This document shows positions 34,221 to 43,059 of a stretch of 64,000 nt of DNA, one piece after another. Numbering within the stretch: the stretch's first letter is position 1; each line of letters starts with the position of its first letter. The position numbers and the translations under genes are program-made. This DNA comes from Flavobacteriaceae bacterium (GTDB lineage: Bacteria > Bacteroidota > Bacteroidia > Flavobacteriales > Flavobacteriaceae): assembly GCA_009827225.1 (NCBI GenBank), contig WUAI01000007.1, forward strand, positions 38,155-102,154. The letters are read 5' to 3'. The notes beneath the pieces are model-generated. The model saw only the letters and a list, made by a program, of their open reading frames with translations. It ran no database searches and was not told the origin of the DNA.

Positions 34221-34547
34221 CTAAATGTGACGTGTGAATCGCCATAGTGGTCGTTCCTTTAAATAGTCCAGATCTTTTTCATGGGCATAAGCCTCTCGTT
34301 CGAAACTTATATTCCTGTAGGCTTTGTGTTTGTTTCTATACTGAACTAACCTTAGCAAATATTCCGCGACATACCAAAGGTAGAATGGAATTATCAATAA
34401 CTCCAATTGCTGTCTCAGGTGAATTTTCTCATGGTTGAGGAAAACTACATCTTTCTTCAGTTCAGCCTTTTTCAGAAGTATAAAAGGCCATAATGCCATG
34501 CCCACAAATTTTTTCCCAAACAATCGGTTTATCACCAGAACAATCAT
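34221..34547 (-). CDS. small membrane protein with HExxH motif, zincin-like
   Basis: A 108-residue protein from the ATG at 34547. It has an N-terminal hydrophobic segment (MIVLVINRLFGKKFVGMALWPF), the sequence NHEKIHLRQQLELLIIPFYLWYVAEYLLRL with a HExxH metal site, and FEREAYAHEKD, which could give the third ligand. This resembles small membrane metallopeptidase-like proteins of Flavobacteria; activity is unproven. The reading frame stays open to 34745, but that would cover the DUF5522 gene on the other strand and its N-terminal part is not protein-like, so the shorter start is used. Confidence 0.65.
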   Translation of the reverse strand: MIVLVINRLFGKKFVGMALWPFILLKKAELKKDVVFLNHEKIHLRQQLELLIIPFYLWYVAEYLLRLVQYRNKHKAYRNISFEREAYAHEKDLDYLKERPLWRFTRHI

Positions 34548-34568
34548 TACAACAAGATAAGAAAATGG

Positions 34569-34576
34569 TATTTTTG
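34569..34576 (+). promoter_or_regulatory. -7 box of the DUF5522-hutU pair
   Basis: Perfect TATTTTTG (TAnnTTTG), followed by two consecutive ATG codons at 34578 and 34581. The second is 4 nt past the box, the spacing expected for a leaderless transcript. Confidence 0.55.
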
Positions 34577-34580
34577 CATG

Positions 34581-34760
34581 ATGTCGTTTTTTAAGAAAAA
34601 AGTCGAATTGGAAGAAGGAGACTATTATCTCACTCCTGAAGGCTACAAATGCTTTACTGAACAATACCATTTGAAACGTGGATATTGCTGCGAAAGCGGT
34701 TGCCGCCATTGCCCCTACGGATTCGATAAAAAGACCAATTCTCAAAACAAAAAAGTATGA
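34581..34760 (+). CDS. DUF5522 cysteine-rich small protein
   Basis: A 59-residue protein (60 if the ATG at 34578 is used). It carries the DUF5522 signature EGDYYLTPEGYKCFTEQYHL, then KRGYCCESGCRHCPYGF, with four cysteines and a histidine placed for a small metal or iron-sulfur site. Its function is not established. The stop codon overlaps the hutU start (ATGA, 34757-34760), so the two are translationally coupled and probably work or are regulated together. The -7 box before it leaves no room for a normal leader. Confidence 0.8.
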   Translation: MSFFKKKVELEEGDYYLTPEGYKCFTEQYHLKRGYCCESGCRHCPYGFDKKTNSQNKKV

Positions 34761-36742
34761 CCTTTTCGGAAGAAATTCTAGAGGGGATTCCGTCCCAATT
34801 ACCTCCTGTAAAACCTTATGATCCTTCTATAAATCATGCGCCAAAAAGAAAGGAAATCCTTTCGGATTATGAGAAGAAACTGGCTCTAAAGAACGCATTA
34901 CGCTATTTTCCGAAAGAACAGCACGAAGAATTGCTCGAAGAATTCAGAACCGAACTACAGACCTACGGACGAATCTATATGTATCGCTTCCGTCCCGAAC
35001 ACAAGATTTATGCGAGACCCATTTCGGATTATCCCGGAAAGAGTGAGCAGGCCAAGGCCATAATGCTTATGATCCAGAACAATCTGGATCACGCCGTGGC
35101 TCAACATCCTCATGAGCTTATTACCTATGGAGGAAATGGAGCTGTTTTTCAAAATTGGGCGCAATATCGATTGGTGATGCAATACCTGGCGGAGATGAAT
35201 GACCATCAAACTCTGGTGATGTATTCAGGGCATCCTTTAGGACTATTCCCTTCACATCCGGGTGCACCTCGGGTAGTTGTAACCAACGGTATGATGATAC
35301 CCAACTATTCCCAACCGGACGACTGGGAGAAATTTAACGCCTTGGGCGTTACCCAATATGGGCAAATGACGGCTGGAAGTTATATGTATATCGGTCCGCA
35401 GGGAATCGTTCACGGTACGACGATCACAGTTCTAAATGGATTCCGAAAGATTGATAAATCTCCTAAAGGCGGATTGTTTGTAACCTCCGGATTGGGAGGA
35501 ATGAGTGGGGCGCAACCGAAGGCCGGAAACATAGCCGGCTGCGTCACTGTTTGTGCCGAAGTCAATAAGAAAGCCACTCACGTGCGTCATTCTCAAGGAT
35601 GGGTGGATGAAGTGATTTCAGATTTGAACCAATTGTCGGATCGAGTAAAAACTGCGGTATCCGGTCAAGAAACCGTTAGCATTGCTTATGATGGAAATAT
35701 CGTGGATGTCTGGGAACACTTTGCAGATGAAAACATTCATATTGCCCTGGGAAGTGATCAGACCAGCTTACATAACCCATGGGCTGGCGGGTATTATCCT
35801 GCGGGAATGACCTATGAGGAATCCAATGAAATGATGGCCCACCAACCGGAGCTATTCAAGGAAAAAGTGCAGGAGAGTCTGCGGCGCCATGCAGCAGCTA
35901 TCAATCGACATACAGCTAAAGGCACTTACTTTTTTGACTATGGAAACGCTTTCCTACTCGAAGCTTCGCGGGCAGGAGCAGATGTATTAGACACGACCCA
36001 TCCGGAACGTGAATTTCGTTATCCCAGTTATGTACAGGACATCATGGGCCCCATGTGTTTCGATTATGGATTCGGCCCTTTCCGTTGGGTTTGTGCTTCA
36101 GGCTCATCGGAAGACCTGGCGACTACCGATGCAATAGCAAGTGAGGTACTGGAAGAGATGATGAAAGAGGCTCCTCAAGAAATACAACAACAAATGGCCG
36201 ATAATATTCAATGGATACGAGGTGCCCAGGAAAACAAATTGGTTGTAGGATCCCAGGCTAGAATACTCTATGCAGATTCGGAAGGTAGAATTAAGATTGC
36301 TTCAGCCTTCAATAAAGCTATTTCCGAAGGAAAAATAGGCCCTGTGATATTAGGTAGAGACCATCATGATGTATCTGGAACCGATTCCCCATATAGGGAA
36401 ACCTCAAATATTTATGACGGTAGCAAATTCACTGCCGATATGGCAATTCACAATGTAATTGGTGACAGTTTTAGAGGAGCTACCTGGGTGAGTATCCACA
36501 ATGGTGGTGGCGTTGGATGGGGAGAAGTTATGAATGGTGGGTTCGGTATGGTTCTTGATGGTACTAAAGAGGCACAAGAACGCTTGGAATCCATGTTATT
36601 TTGGGATGTGAACAACGGAATTGCACGCCGTAGTTGGGCTAGAAATGAGGAAGCCATTTTTGCCATCAAGCGTGCTATGGAAGTTCAACCTAATCTAAAA
36701 GTTACATTGCCGAATTTAGTGGACGAGCATTTATTTAATTAA
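34757..36742 (+). CDS. hutU: urocanate hydratase, long form
   Basis: A 661-residue cytoplasmic enzyme that hydrates urocanate to 4-imidazolone-5-propanoate, step two of histidine breakdown, using tightly bound NAD as electrophile. Recognised from YGGNGAVFQNWAQYRLVMQYL, YSGHPLGLFPSH, GQMTAGSYMYIGPQGIVHGT, TSGLGGMSGAQPKA and FRWVCASGSSEDLATTD (catalytic region with the conserved Cys). It is longer than the common bacterial form of about 555 residues and belongs to the roughly 660-residue form found in Bacteroidota. hutH, hutI and hutG are not in this window. The start overlaps DUF5522 by 4 nt. Confidence 0.95.
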   Translation: MTFSEEILEGIPSQLPPVKPYDPSINHAPKRKEILSDYEKKLALKNALRYFPKEQHEELLEEFRTELQTYGRIYMYRFRPEHKIYARPISDYPGKSEQAKAIMLMIQNNLDHAVAQHPHELITYGGNGAVFQNWAQYRLVMQYLAEMNDHQTLVMYSGHPLGLFPSHPGAPRVVVTNGMMIPNYSQPDDWEKFNALGVTQYGQMTAGSYMYIGPQGIVHGTTITVLNGFRKIDKSPKGGLFVTSGLGGMSGAQPKAGNIAGCVTVCAEVNKKATHVRHSQGWVDEVISDLNQLSDRVKTAVSGQETVSIAYDGNIVDVWEHFADENIHIALGSDQTSLHNPWAGGYYPAGMTYEESNEMMAHQPELFKEKVQESLRRHAAAINRHTAKGTYFFDYGNAFLLEASRAGADVLDTTHPEREFRYPSYVQDIMGPMCFDYGFGPFRWVCASGSSEDLATTDAIASEVLEEMMKEAPQEIQQQMADNIQWIRGAQENKLVVGSQARILYADSEGRIKIASAFNKAISEGKIGPVILGRDHHDVSGTDSPYRETSNIYDGSKFTADMAIHNVIGDSFRGATWVSIHNGGGVGWGEVMNGGFGMVLDGTKEAQERLESMLFWDVNNGIARRSWARNEEAIFAIKRAMEVQPNLKVTLPNLVDEHLFN

Positions 36743-36755
36743 AAATTGCACTGCT

Positions 36756-37313
36756 ATGAGAATTTTAAAAGTTTTACCTGTAATTCTAATTGCTACCCTC
36801 CTTACGTCCTGCACGTCTGTGCGGGTTGCGACCGATTATGATCGAGAGGCTAATTTTGGAGAATACCAATCCTTTGCCTTCTTTAAACCCGGTATCGATA
36901 AAGCGGAAATTAGTGATCTCGATAAGAAAAGGATCCTTCGAGCGATTGATTCGGAACTTTCTGCAAAGGGAATGAAGAAATCTGAAGATCCCAACGTTTT
37001 GGTAAGCATCTTTACCAAAGAAAAAGAACGTGTGGATGTCTACAACAACAACTTCGGCTGGGGTTGGGGCTGGGGCTGGGGATGGAATCCCTGGTGGGGC
37101 GGAGGTTTCTATGGAAACAACGTTGCCCGTTCCACGGAAGGCGTGCTGTATATCGACCTTATCGATGCTAAAACAAACGAATTAGTTTGGCAGGGTATCG
37201 GAAGCGCACGTTTGATCACCAGTAATAACATAGACAAAAAGGAAGCCCGAATACGCGAGATCGTCAAAGAGATCATGGCGGAATACCCTCCGGGAGCCTT
37301 AACCTCCAATTAA
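36756..37313 (+). CDS. DUF4136 lipoprotein with Trp-Gly tract
   Basis: A 185-residue lipoprotein (lipobox LLTSC, Cys19) with the DUF4136 pattern: VRVATDYDREANFGEYQSFAFF, RILRAIDSELSAKGMKKSEDPNVLVSIF, and GVLYIDLIDAKTNELVWQGIGSA. An in-frame (Trp-Gly)n stretch (FGWGWGWGWGWNPWWGGG) interrupts the domain. DUF4136 proteins are outer-membrane lipoproteins of unknown function. It lies 13 nt after hutU and ends at a strong terminator, so it is probably the last gene of that transcript. Confidence 0.85.
   Translation: MRILKVLPVILIATLLTSCTSVRVATDYDREANFGEYQSFAFFKPGIDKAEISDLDKKRILRAIDSELSAKGMKKSEDPNVLVSIFTKEKERVDVYNNNFGWGWGWGWGWNPWWGGGFYGNNVARSTEGVLYIDLIDAKTNELVWQGIGSARLITSNNIDKKEARIREIVKEIMAEYPPGALTSN
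37056..37100 (+). repeat. TGGGGC-type hexanucleotide tract in the DUF4136 gene
   Basis: About five imperfect copies of TGGGGY/TGGGGA encode the Trp-Gly run. Because the unit is six bases, gain or loss of copies would change protein length but not reading frame. Confidence 0.6.
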
Positions 37314-37319
37314 CTCTTT

Positions 37320-37343
37320 AAGCCTTCTTCGGAAGGCTTTTTT
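37320..37343 (+). terminator. terminator after the DUF4136 gene
   Basis: AAGCCTTC (37320-37327) / GAAGGCTT (37332-37339) with a TTCG tetraloop, then T run. Confidence 0.92.
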
Positions 37344-37415
37344 AGTGGGTTACATAAGTTCCAAACCTCGTTACATACTTCATAAAAGTTGAATAAATCT
37401 CCTGGTAATTTTGGT

Positions 37416-37474
37416 TATAGGAAAATTCCCCTAGACATAAAAGGGGTATTTCCCCTATAAAAAACGTATATTTA
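37416..37474 (+). promoter_or_regulatory. inverted-repeat regulatory region before gene 37550
   Basis: TATAGGAAAATTCCCCT (37416-37432) and AGGGGTATTTCCCCTATA (37442-37459) are imperfect reverse complements around a 9-nt centre; the right arm is itself near-palindromic (GGGG...CCCC). TATATTTA (37467-37474), one mismatch from a -7 box, follows, so the repeat covers the -33 to -10 region of the likely promoter. Confidence 0.5.
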
Positions 37475-37549
37475 ACTACTAGCAATCAATAAGTTACCAA
37501 CTAAATTTGTAGAACTAAAAAACACTTTATTAACTTAATTCAATTAATT

Positions 37550-38638
37550 ATGAAAGCAATTATTACTCTATTTTTCATGCTGAGCATGTCTGTGGCAGTG
37601 TCGCAAAACATGTTCGTTCACACGGCTACGGCAGGAAACATTTCTGCTGATGCTAGTTTTATTGATCATCCGGATTTAAACAACAATCCAGGGGCACATT
37701 TACTAGTATCACACAACTGGAATCCTTCAGGAGCCACCGGAGTTTACAACACCGAAGCTACGGGGCTATTTTATAGTGACGCCCTTAATCAATGGTCAGT
37801 TTATAATGAGAGTGGTGCCAGTATGATTGAAGGTGCTTCCTTCAATATTTATTTTGGGGACTCTTCGGATATCAGCTTGCATATTGCCGATGCTGCTAAC
37901 GTAGGATCACTTCCCGGATATTCGGTAATCAACCATCCGGATGCGAATAATAACCCAAACGCATTGATCGTACTTTCCACTTATTACAATCCTAACTCTT
38001 TGAGAAATAACCACAATTACGGAGTTTGGTATGACGAGGGAGATGGCAGATGGAATATCTATACTGAAGATTTTGCGGATATCCCATTGGATTCGGCATT
38101 CTTTGTAGGAGTGAATCCTACTACGGCTGCCACTGCGAAACACGTAGCTACAGCGGGTAACATTAGCAGTAACTGGACCGTAATCGATCACCCATTATTA
38201 AATGGAGATCCGGACGCCATGTTTGTATTTACTCACAATTGGGGAACCAGTGGTACATCTGCCAACGTGGTAATGGACAATACAATGGGAGTTTGGTATG
38301 ATGGGTCCAATTGGGCGATCTTTACCGAAGATCTTACGGCTATGCCACAAGATGCTGAGTTTGACATCTACGTTTTCGATCCCACATTATCCGTTACGGA
38401 TAATTCGATCGACGGACTTACGTATTTCCCGAATCCTGTTCAGTCCAGTTTCAACCTAAATGCCAATACAGAGATTTCCAGTGTGGTGATTTTTGACGTG
38501 CTTGGAAAGCAAGTTTTCTCACAACAAGGAGATGCTTTAAGTATGCAAATGGATCTTTCTGCCCTGGCAACAGGTACTTACCTGGCGCAGGTTCAGTCCA
38601 ATAACAAAACCCAGGTAGTTAAGCTTGTAAAGCTATAA
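37550..38638 (+). CDS. T9SS-secreted protein with three tandem repeats
   Basis: A 362-residue protein with a signal peptide ending SVAVSQ. It has three repeats of about 90 residues, each with the pattern H.ATAGNIS...T.IDHP..N.NP.A...V.HNW, then GVWYD...W.IFTED...MP..A.F. Examples are AGNISADASFIDHPDLNNNP, VINHPDANNNPNALIVLSTYYNP and AGNISSNWTVIDHPLLNGDP. The C-terminus is a type A T9SS domain (LTYFPNPVQSSFNLNAN, FDVLGKQVFSQQ, GTYLAQVQSNNKTQVVKLVK). It should be secreted to the surface; ligand unknown. It is transcribed alone between two terminators. Confidence 0.85.
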   Translation: MKAIITLFFMLSMSVAVSQNMFVHTATAGNISADASFIDHPDLNNNPGAHLLVSHNWNPSGATGVYNTEATGLFYSDALNQWSVYNESGASMIEGASFNIYFGDSSDISLHIADAANVGSLPGYSVINHPDANNNPNALIVLSTYYNPNSLRNNHNYGVWYDEGDGRWNIYTEDFADIPLDSAFFVGVNPTTAATAKHVATAGNISSNWTVIDHPLLNGDPDAMFVFTHNWGTSGTSANVVMDNTMGVWYDGSNWAIFTEDLTAMPQDAEFDIYVFDPTLSVTDNSIDGLTYFPNPVQSSFNLNANTEISSVVIFDVLGKQVFSQQGDALSMQMDLSALATGTYLAQVQSNNKTQVVKLVKL

Positions 38639-38663
38639 GCTAACTCATCATTTCTATACTTAT

Positions 38664-38688
38664 AAAGGCCGGTTTCACCGGCCTTTTT
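38664..38688 (+). terminator. terminator of gene 37550
   Basis: AAAGGCCGG (38664-38672) / CCGGCCTTT (38678-38686), 5-nt loop, T run. Confidence 0.92.
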
Positions 38689-38765
38689 ATGTTTTAAGAG
38701 TCATTATGTTAAAACTGCCCTCCACAGGCATAATTTTTGATAATTTAGACTATTAAAAAATGCTT

Positions 38766-39875
38766 ATGAGAAATTTTATTCTACTTACACTGTTTTTGTT
38801 TGTAGCTATGCACGGACAAGCACAGAACTATCAAAACGGCAGTTTGACCAAAACCGATGGGACTCAATTATCAGGACGTCTGTTTATCGATCAGGTTTCA
38901 GGAATCGTAAAATTCAAAAAAGACTACACCAGCCAGGATTTTACTTTCGGATCCCTTTCAGAAGTAACCTTAAGAGGAAAAAAATTCGAAAAAATCGAAT
39001 TCGATAACAACATTTGGTGGCTGCATCAAATGATGGATGGAAAAGCCACCTTATATGATGCATCCAATGATGTATTCGTTTTGCAACATGAAGACAAAGG
39101 ATTTCACGTACTTGATTTGGTAAATGATGAGAGTCAGATCCCCGGAAAACTGGCAGTATTATTCGACGACTGCAATAATCTGCGAGACAAGATCAACACT
39201 ACGGATGTCATCTCCGGGAGCCGTTTGGCAAGATTTGTGGCAGGCTATAATACTTGCGCTTATGGCAATTTCGAGCCCACAGCAGAAGAGGTTAAAAAAG
39301 CGAATCTTTTCAATTCCGATCAATTGAAAGTGTATTTGGGCGCTGGTATGGCCTTCAATGATATAACTTTCTTTGACAGTGACACCGCTCAAAATGAGAC
39401 CTCTTTTGGTGTTAACTTCGGAATCCTTGCTTCCCCTGCTTTTCTGGAAAGACTACAGGGTAATTTATACTTCGGACTAGAAGCTTCAGCCAATTTCATG
39501 GCAGACCAAACGTTCAATAATGCACCACTGAATGCCAACTTTAAAGTGAATACCTATAGGGTAGAATTGGGCACCCAATATCATATCAATAAAAAAGGTG
39601 TGGTGGAACCTTTCGTAGGAATAGGGATAGGCTTCGCCAACGATTTCTTTGAAGGAATGTACGATGGTTTCAATAATGACGTGAATAGTGGAAACGTATT
39701 TTATGCCCCCAGGGCAGGTATTTTATTCAATCTGAAAAGTGGGAAAGCGATCGGTGTAACCGTGAGTTATCTCTCAGAATATACCGGTGATCTGGATTTC
39801 CGAAGAGGGGATGTTGTCACCAAGTACCAGGTGAATAGTCAATATTTAAAAACAGCACTAAACTTTTACTTCTAA
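38766..39875 (+). CDS. outer-membrane beta-barrel-like protein, unknown
   Basis: A 369-residue protein from the ATG at 38766 (signal peptide MRNFILLTLFLFVAMHGQAQ; an ATG two codons earlier is possible). The first 170 residues look like a small periplasmic domain (NGSLTKTDGTQLSGRLF, RLARFVAGYNTCAYG). From about residue 190 there are alternating strands typical of an eight-to-ten-stranded barrel (VYLGAGMAFNDITFF, NLYFGLEASANFMAD, YRVELGTQYHINKKGVVEPFVGIGIGFAND) ending LKTALNFYF, with a C-terminal aromatic residue. Probably an outer-membrane protein. It ends in a bidirectional terminator shared with the large leftward operon. Confidence 0.7.
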   Translation: MRNFILLTLFLFVAMHGQAQNYQNGSLTKTDGTQLSGRLFIDQVSGIVKFKKDYTSQDFTFGSLSEVTLRGKKFEKIEFDNNIWWLHQMMDGKATLYDASNDVFVLQHEDKGFHVLDLVNDESQIPGKLAVLFDDCNNLRDKINTTDVISGSRLARFVAGYNTCAYGNFEPTAEEVKKANLFNSDQLKVYLGAGMAFNDITFFDSDTAQNETSFGVNFGILASPAFLERLQGNLYFGLEASANFMADQTFNNAPLNANFKVNTYRVELGTQYHINKKGVVEPFVGIGIGFANDFFEGMYDGFNNDVNSGNVFYAPRAGILFNLKSGKAIGVTVSYLSEYTGDLDFRRGDVVTKYQVNSQYLKTALNFYF

Positions 39876-39900
39876 AAAAAGCCCCGAATGGGGCTTTTTT
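39874..39900. terminator. bidirectional terminator ending gene 38766 and the paa/bkd operon
   Basis: AAAAAAGCCCC (39875-39885) / GGGGCTTTTTT (39890-39900), 4-nt loop. It lies between converging stop codons. Confidence 0.92.
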
Positions 39901-41983
39901 AATATTTCAATATCTCTTCAATCTTTGTTTTTACTTTCTCAACGGAAGGGATCATGGTTTGTTCCAGCGTTGCATTGAGAGGAATGGCGGGCATATTTTC
40001 ACTGCCAACGACCATAACCGGACCGTCGAGTTCTTCAAAGCATTCTTCCTGAATTCTTCCCTGCAAGGCTCTGCTGAAACTATTCTCCGAAGGTTCTTCT
40101 GTAACCACCAGGCATTTTCCACATTTGCGCACACTGCGGAATACAGTCTCATAATCCAACGGATGTAATGTCCTCAAGTCCACAATTTCAATTTGCTCTT
40201 GCAACCCGAGTTCTTCCGAAGCATTCATAGCCCAGTGAACACCCATTCCATAAGTAATGATCGATAAGGTCTCCTCCTCTTCCTGCTTCCATATCTCCTG
40301 CAACACCCAGGCCTTTCCAAAAGGAAGTATATAATCCTCTCCCGGTTCGATGGAGGTCGCTCCTTTTGTGCCGGGAACCTTACTCCAATAAAGGCCTTTG
40401 TGCTCGAAGATTACAACAGGGTTTGGATCGTAATAAGCTGCTTTCATCAATCCTTTGAGATCTGCACCATTGCTAGGGTAAGCGATTTTAAGTCCGCGAA
40501 TATTGGCAACCACACTTTCTACGGATGACGAATGATAAGGACCTCCACTTCCATAAGCTCCGATAGGAACCCTTAGTATCATGGAAACCGGCCATTTGCC
40601 ATTTGAAAGATAGCAGCTTCGGCTTACTTCAGTAAACAGCTGATTGAGTCCTGGCCAAATGTAATCGGCGAATTGAACTTCTACGATGGGTTTCAAACCA
40701 ACTGCGCTCATTCCGACGGTAGAACCTACGATAAACGCTTCTTGTATAGGTGTGTTGAAGACCCGGTTGTCACCAAATTTCTGAGCCAAGGTTGCGGCCT
40801 CCCGAAATACACCACCCAGGCGTCCTCCCACATCCTGGCCGTAAAGCAGGCATTCTTTATGTTGGGCCATTAATTCTTCAATGGCAAAAAGAGCGCAATC
40901 CACCATAACCACCTTATCGGCGCCTTTGGGTTCGCGTTCGCCAGCTTCTTCCAATACCCTAGTGGGAGCAAAATCATGCGTAAACAGATCTTCCGGTTTG
41001 GGATCTTCAGCATCTAAGGCCCTTTGATAGTCTTTTCGAACAATATCTATGGCTTCATTCTCGATCTCCTGAATCTGCTGATCGGTAAATCCGTGCGAAC
41101 TCATTAAAGCCTTCATTTTTGGATAAGGGTCACGACTACGAGCTTCTTCGAGGTCATCCCGATACCATTCCATACGAACACCTGATGTGTGATGATTCAA
41201 TAAAGGCACTTTAGCATGAACCAAAATGGGGCGACGTTCTTTTCGAATGGTTTCCATCACATCACGGATCGTCTCATAGCTTTCCATGAAATCGGTTCCA
41301 TCTATGGAAATAGCTTCCAATCCATGAAATCCTGCTGCATATTCAGCTGCATTTTGTGCCCGTGTTTCTTCTTCGTTGGCAGAAATATCCCATCCATTAT
41401 CCTGCACGAGATATAATATGGGAAGCTGTTTCAGTACTGCCATCTGGAAAGCCTCTGCGATTTCCCCTTCCGTGACCGAAGCATCCCCCAAACTGCAAAC
41501 AACCAGTGGAAGATCTTCGAGATCATCCTGAATTCCTTCGGCTTCTTTGTACCAAAATCCGAGGGCAACACCAGTAGCTGGTATGGCTTGCATTCCTGTG
41601 GCACTACTTTGATGGGGAATTTTAGGCTTATCCTCATCTCTTAAACTAGGGTGTGAATAGTAGGTGCGCCCGCCAGAAAACGGATCGTCTCGTTTGGCGA
41701 GTACCTGCAGCATCAAATCGTAAGGCTTCATTCCTAAAGCAAGTAGCATACTATCGTCACGATAGTAAGGAAATGCATAGTCTTGAGGCAAAAGTTGCAT
41801 CCCAACGGCGGTTTGAATTACCTCGTGTCCGCGAGATGTGGCGTGCACGTACTTAGAAACCACCTTAAAATTTTCCTCATATAGAAAGGTCATGGCCTTG
41901 GCAGTTACCAGGTTCGCAAAACCCTTTTTCAAAGTTTCAATACTGATATTTGATGTGTTTAACTTTTCGATTTCTTCTAGCAT
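39899..41983 (-). CDS. 2-oxoacid dehydrogenase E1, fused alpha and beta subunits
   Basis: A 694-residue thiamine-diphosphate enzyme. The alpha half (about 1-330) has SRGHEVIQTAVGMQLL and the TPP motif GDASVTEGEIAEAF to QDNGWDIS. The beta half has GQDVGGRLGGVFREAATLAQKFG, TPIQEAFIVGSTVGMSAVGLKP and PVGAYGSGGPYHSS-type segments. It decarboxylates branched-chain (or aryl) 2-oxoacids and loads the acyl group on the E2 lipoyl arm. Gaps to ilvE and E2 are 3 and 11 nt, in the same operon as the paa genes. E3 is not in the window. Substrate is not decided by sequence: branched-chain oxoacids or phenylpyruvate are both possible. Confidence 0.9.
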   Translation of the reverse strand: MLEEIEKLNTSNISIETLKKGFANLVTAKAMTFLYEENFKVVSKYVHATSRGHEVIQTAVGMQLLPQDYAFPYYRDDSMLLALGMKPYDLMLQVLAKRDDPFSGGRTYYSHPSLRDEDKPKIPHQSSATGMQAIPATGVALGFWYKEAEGIQDDLEDLPLVVCSLGDASVTEGEIAEAFQMAVLKQLPILYLVQDNGWDISANEEETRAQNAAEYAAGFHGLEAISIDGTDFMESYETIRDVMETIRKERRPILVHAKVPLLNHHTSGVRMEWYRDDLEEARSRDPYPKMKALMSSHGFTDQQIQEIENEAIDIVRKDYQRALDAEDPKPEDLFTHDFAPTRVLEEAGEREPKGADKVVMVDCALFAIEELMAQHKECLLYGQDVGGRLGGVFREAATLAQKFGDNRVFNTPIQEAFIVGSTVGMSAVGLKPIVEVQFADYIWPGLNQLFTEVSRSCYLSNGKWPVSMILRVPIGAYGSGGPYHSSSVESVVANIRGLKIAYPSNGADLKGLMKAAYYDPNPVVIFEHKGLYWSKVPGTKGATSIEPGEDYILPFGKAWVLQEIWKQEEEETLSIITYGMGVHWAMNASEELGLQEQIEIVDLRTLHPLDYETVFRSVRKCGKCLVVTEEPSENSFSRALQGRIQEECFEELDGPVMVVGSENMPAIPLNATLEQTMIPSVEKVKTKIEEILKY

Positions 41984-41986
41984 CTG

Positions 41987-43048
41987 TTATTCAATCCTGA
42001 ACATCCAACCGAAGGTATCTTCGGTTTTACCTGTTTTTATCTCGTTTAAAATTTTGTTGACTTTCTTACCCACCGGGCTTTCATCTGAAACGTGTATGTG
42101 GTCATCTCCCCAGCCTATTTCCTGAATGTATGCAATTCCAACAGCTGTCCCAGTTCCAAACGCCTCTTCTAAGCTGCCATTCTCGGAAGCTTCTTTAATC
42201 TCGTTGATCGTAATAGGTCTCTCGACGACCTCATATCCCAAATCGGTGAGTAATTCCATAACACTCATTCTTGTAATGCCATCGAGGATCGCCCCATCTT
42301 TTTCAGGAGTAATAAAACTACCTCCTATTTTGAAGAAGATATTCATGGTTCCAACTTCCTGGATATATTTGTGTTCAATAGCATCCAACCACAACACCTG
42401 ATCGTACCCTTTGGACTTCGCTATTTCTGTGGGTCGAATGGCTGCGGCATAGTTTCCGGCCGCCTTGGCCTCCCCCGTTCCACCTTTTGCCGCCCGGATG
42501 TATTTATTCTCGGCACACAGTTTTATGCGATTGCTAAAAAAGGGTCCGGAAGGTGACGCAATAATGAGAAACTTAAAGCTCGTTGCCGCTCTCATGCCGA
42601 TAAAAGGTTCGTCGGCATACATGAAAGGCCTTAGATACAATGCACTTCCCTCCTCTTTCGGGATCCAGTTTTTTTCCAGTCGCACCAGTTCTTTCAGTCC
42701 TTCCACAAACCATTCTTCCGGAAATAAAGGCATTCCCATTCTTTCAGCACTAAAGTTTATTCTCGCAGCATTCTTATGGGGTCTGAATAGCATTGGAGTC
42801 CCATCCTGTGAGACCGTGGCCTTCATACCTTCGAAAATTGCCTGTCCGTAGTGAAGGGCCATTGCTGCCGGATGCGTTGGAATCATGGTTAAAGGTTCGA
42901 TACGAGGACGACTCCATTTACCGTCCGAATAATCACAAATAAACATATGATCCGTAAAGGTCCTGCCTAAAGGAATATTATTGAAGTCGAGCTCATCCAC
43001 TTTGGAATGGGCCACTTTGGTTATTTTAATAGTATCCGTAATCTCCAT
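41987..43048 (-). CDS. ilvE: branched-chain amino acid aminotransferase
   Basis: A 353-residue fold-type IV PLP enzyme. Marks: HYGQAIFEGMKATVSQDGTPMLFRPHKNA (82-110), RIKLCAENKYIRAAKGGTGEAKAAGNYAA with the PLP-lysine region, and EVGTMNIFFKIG. It interconverts Leu, Ile, Val (and often Phe) with their 2-oxoacids. Placed between E1 and E2 in the leftward operon, it could feed 2-oxoacids to that complex. This is the usual layout for iso-fatty acid primers in Bacteroidota, but here it is embedded behind phenylacetate genes, so use on phenylalanine is worth testing. Confidence 0.93.
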   Translation of the reverse strand: MEITDTIKITKVAHSKVDELDFNNIPLGRTFTDHMFICDYSDGKWSRPRIEPLTMIPTHPAAMALHYGQAIFEGMKATVSQDGTPMLFRPHKNAARINFSAERMGMPLFPEEWFVEGLKELVRLEKNWIPKEEGSALYLRPFMYADEPFIGMRAATSFKFLIIASPSGPFFSNRIKLCAENKYIRAAKGGTGEAKAAGNYAAAIRPTEIAKSKGYDQVLWLDAIEHKYIQEVGTMNIFFKIGGSFITPEKDGAILDGITRMSVMELLTDLGYEVVERPITINEIKEASENGSLEEAFGTGTAVGIAYIQEIGWGDDHIHVSDESPVGKKVNKILNEIKTGKTEDTFGWMFRIE

Positions 43049-43059
43049 AATGCTATTTG

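Noticed and set aside
34548..34745. N-terminal extension of the 34221 minus-strand frame
   Set aside because: It covers the DUF5522 gene, whose CCESGCRHCPYGF signature is on the other strand, and its residues are not protein-like. The start at 34547 is used.
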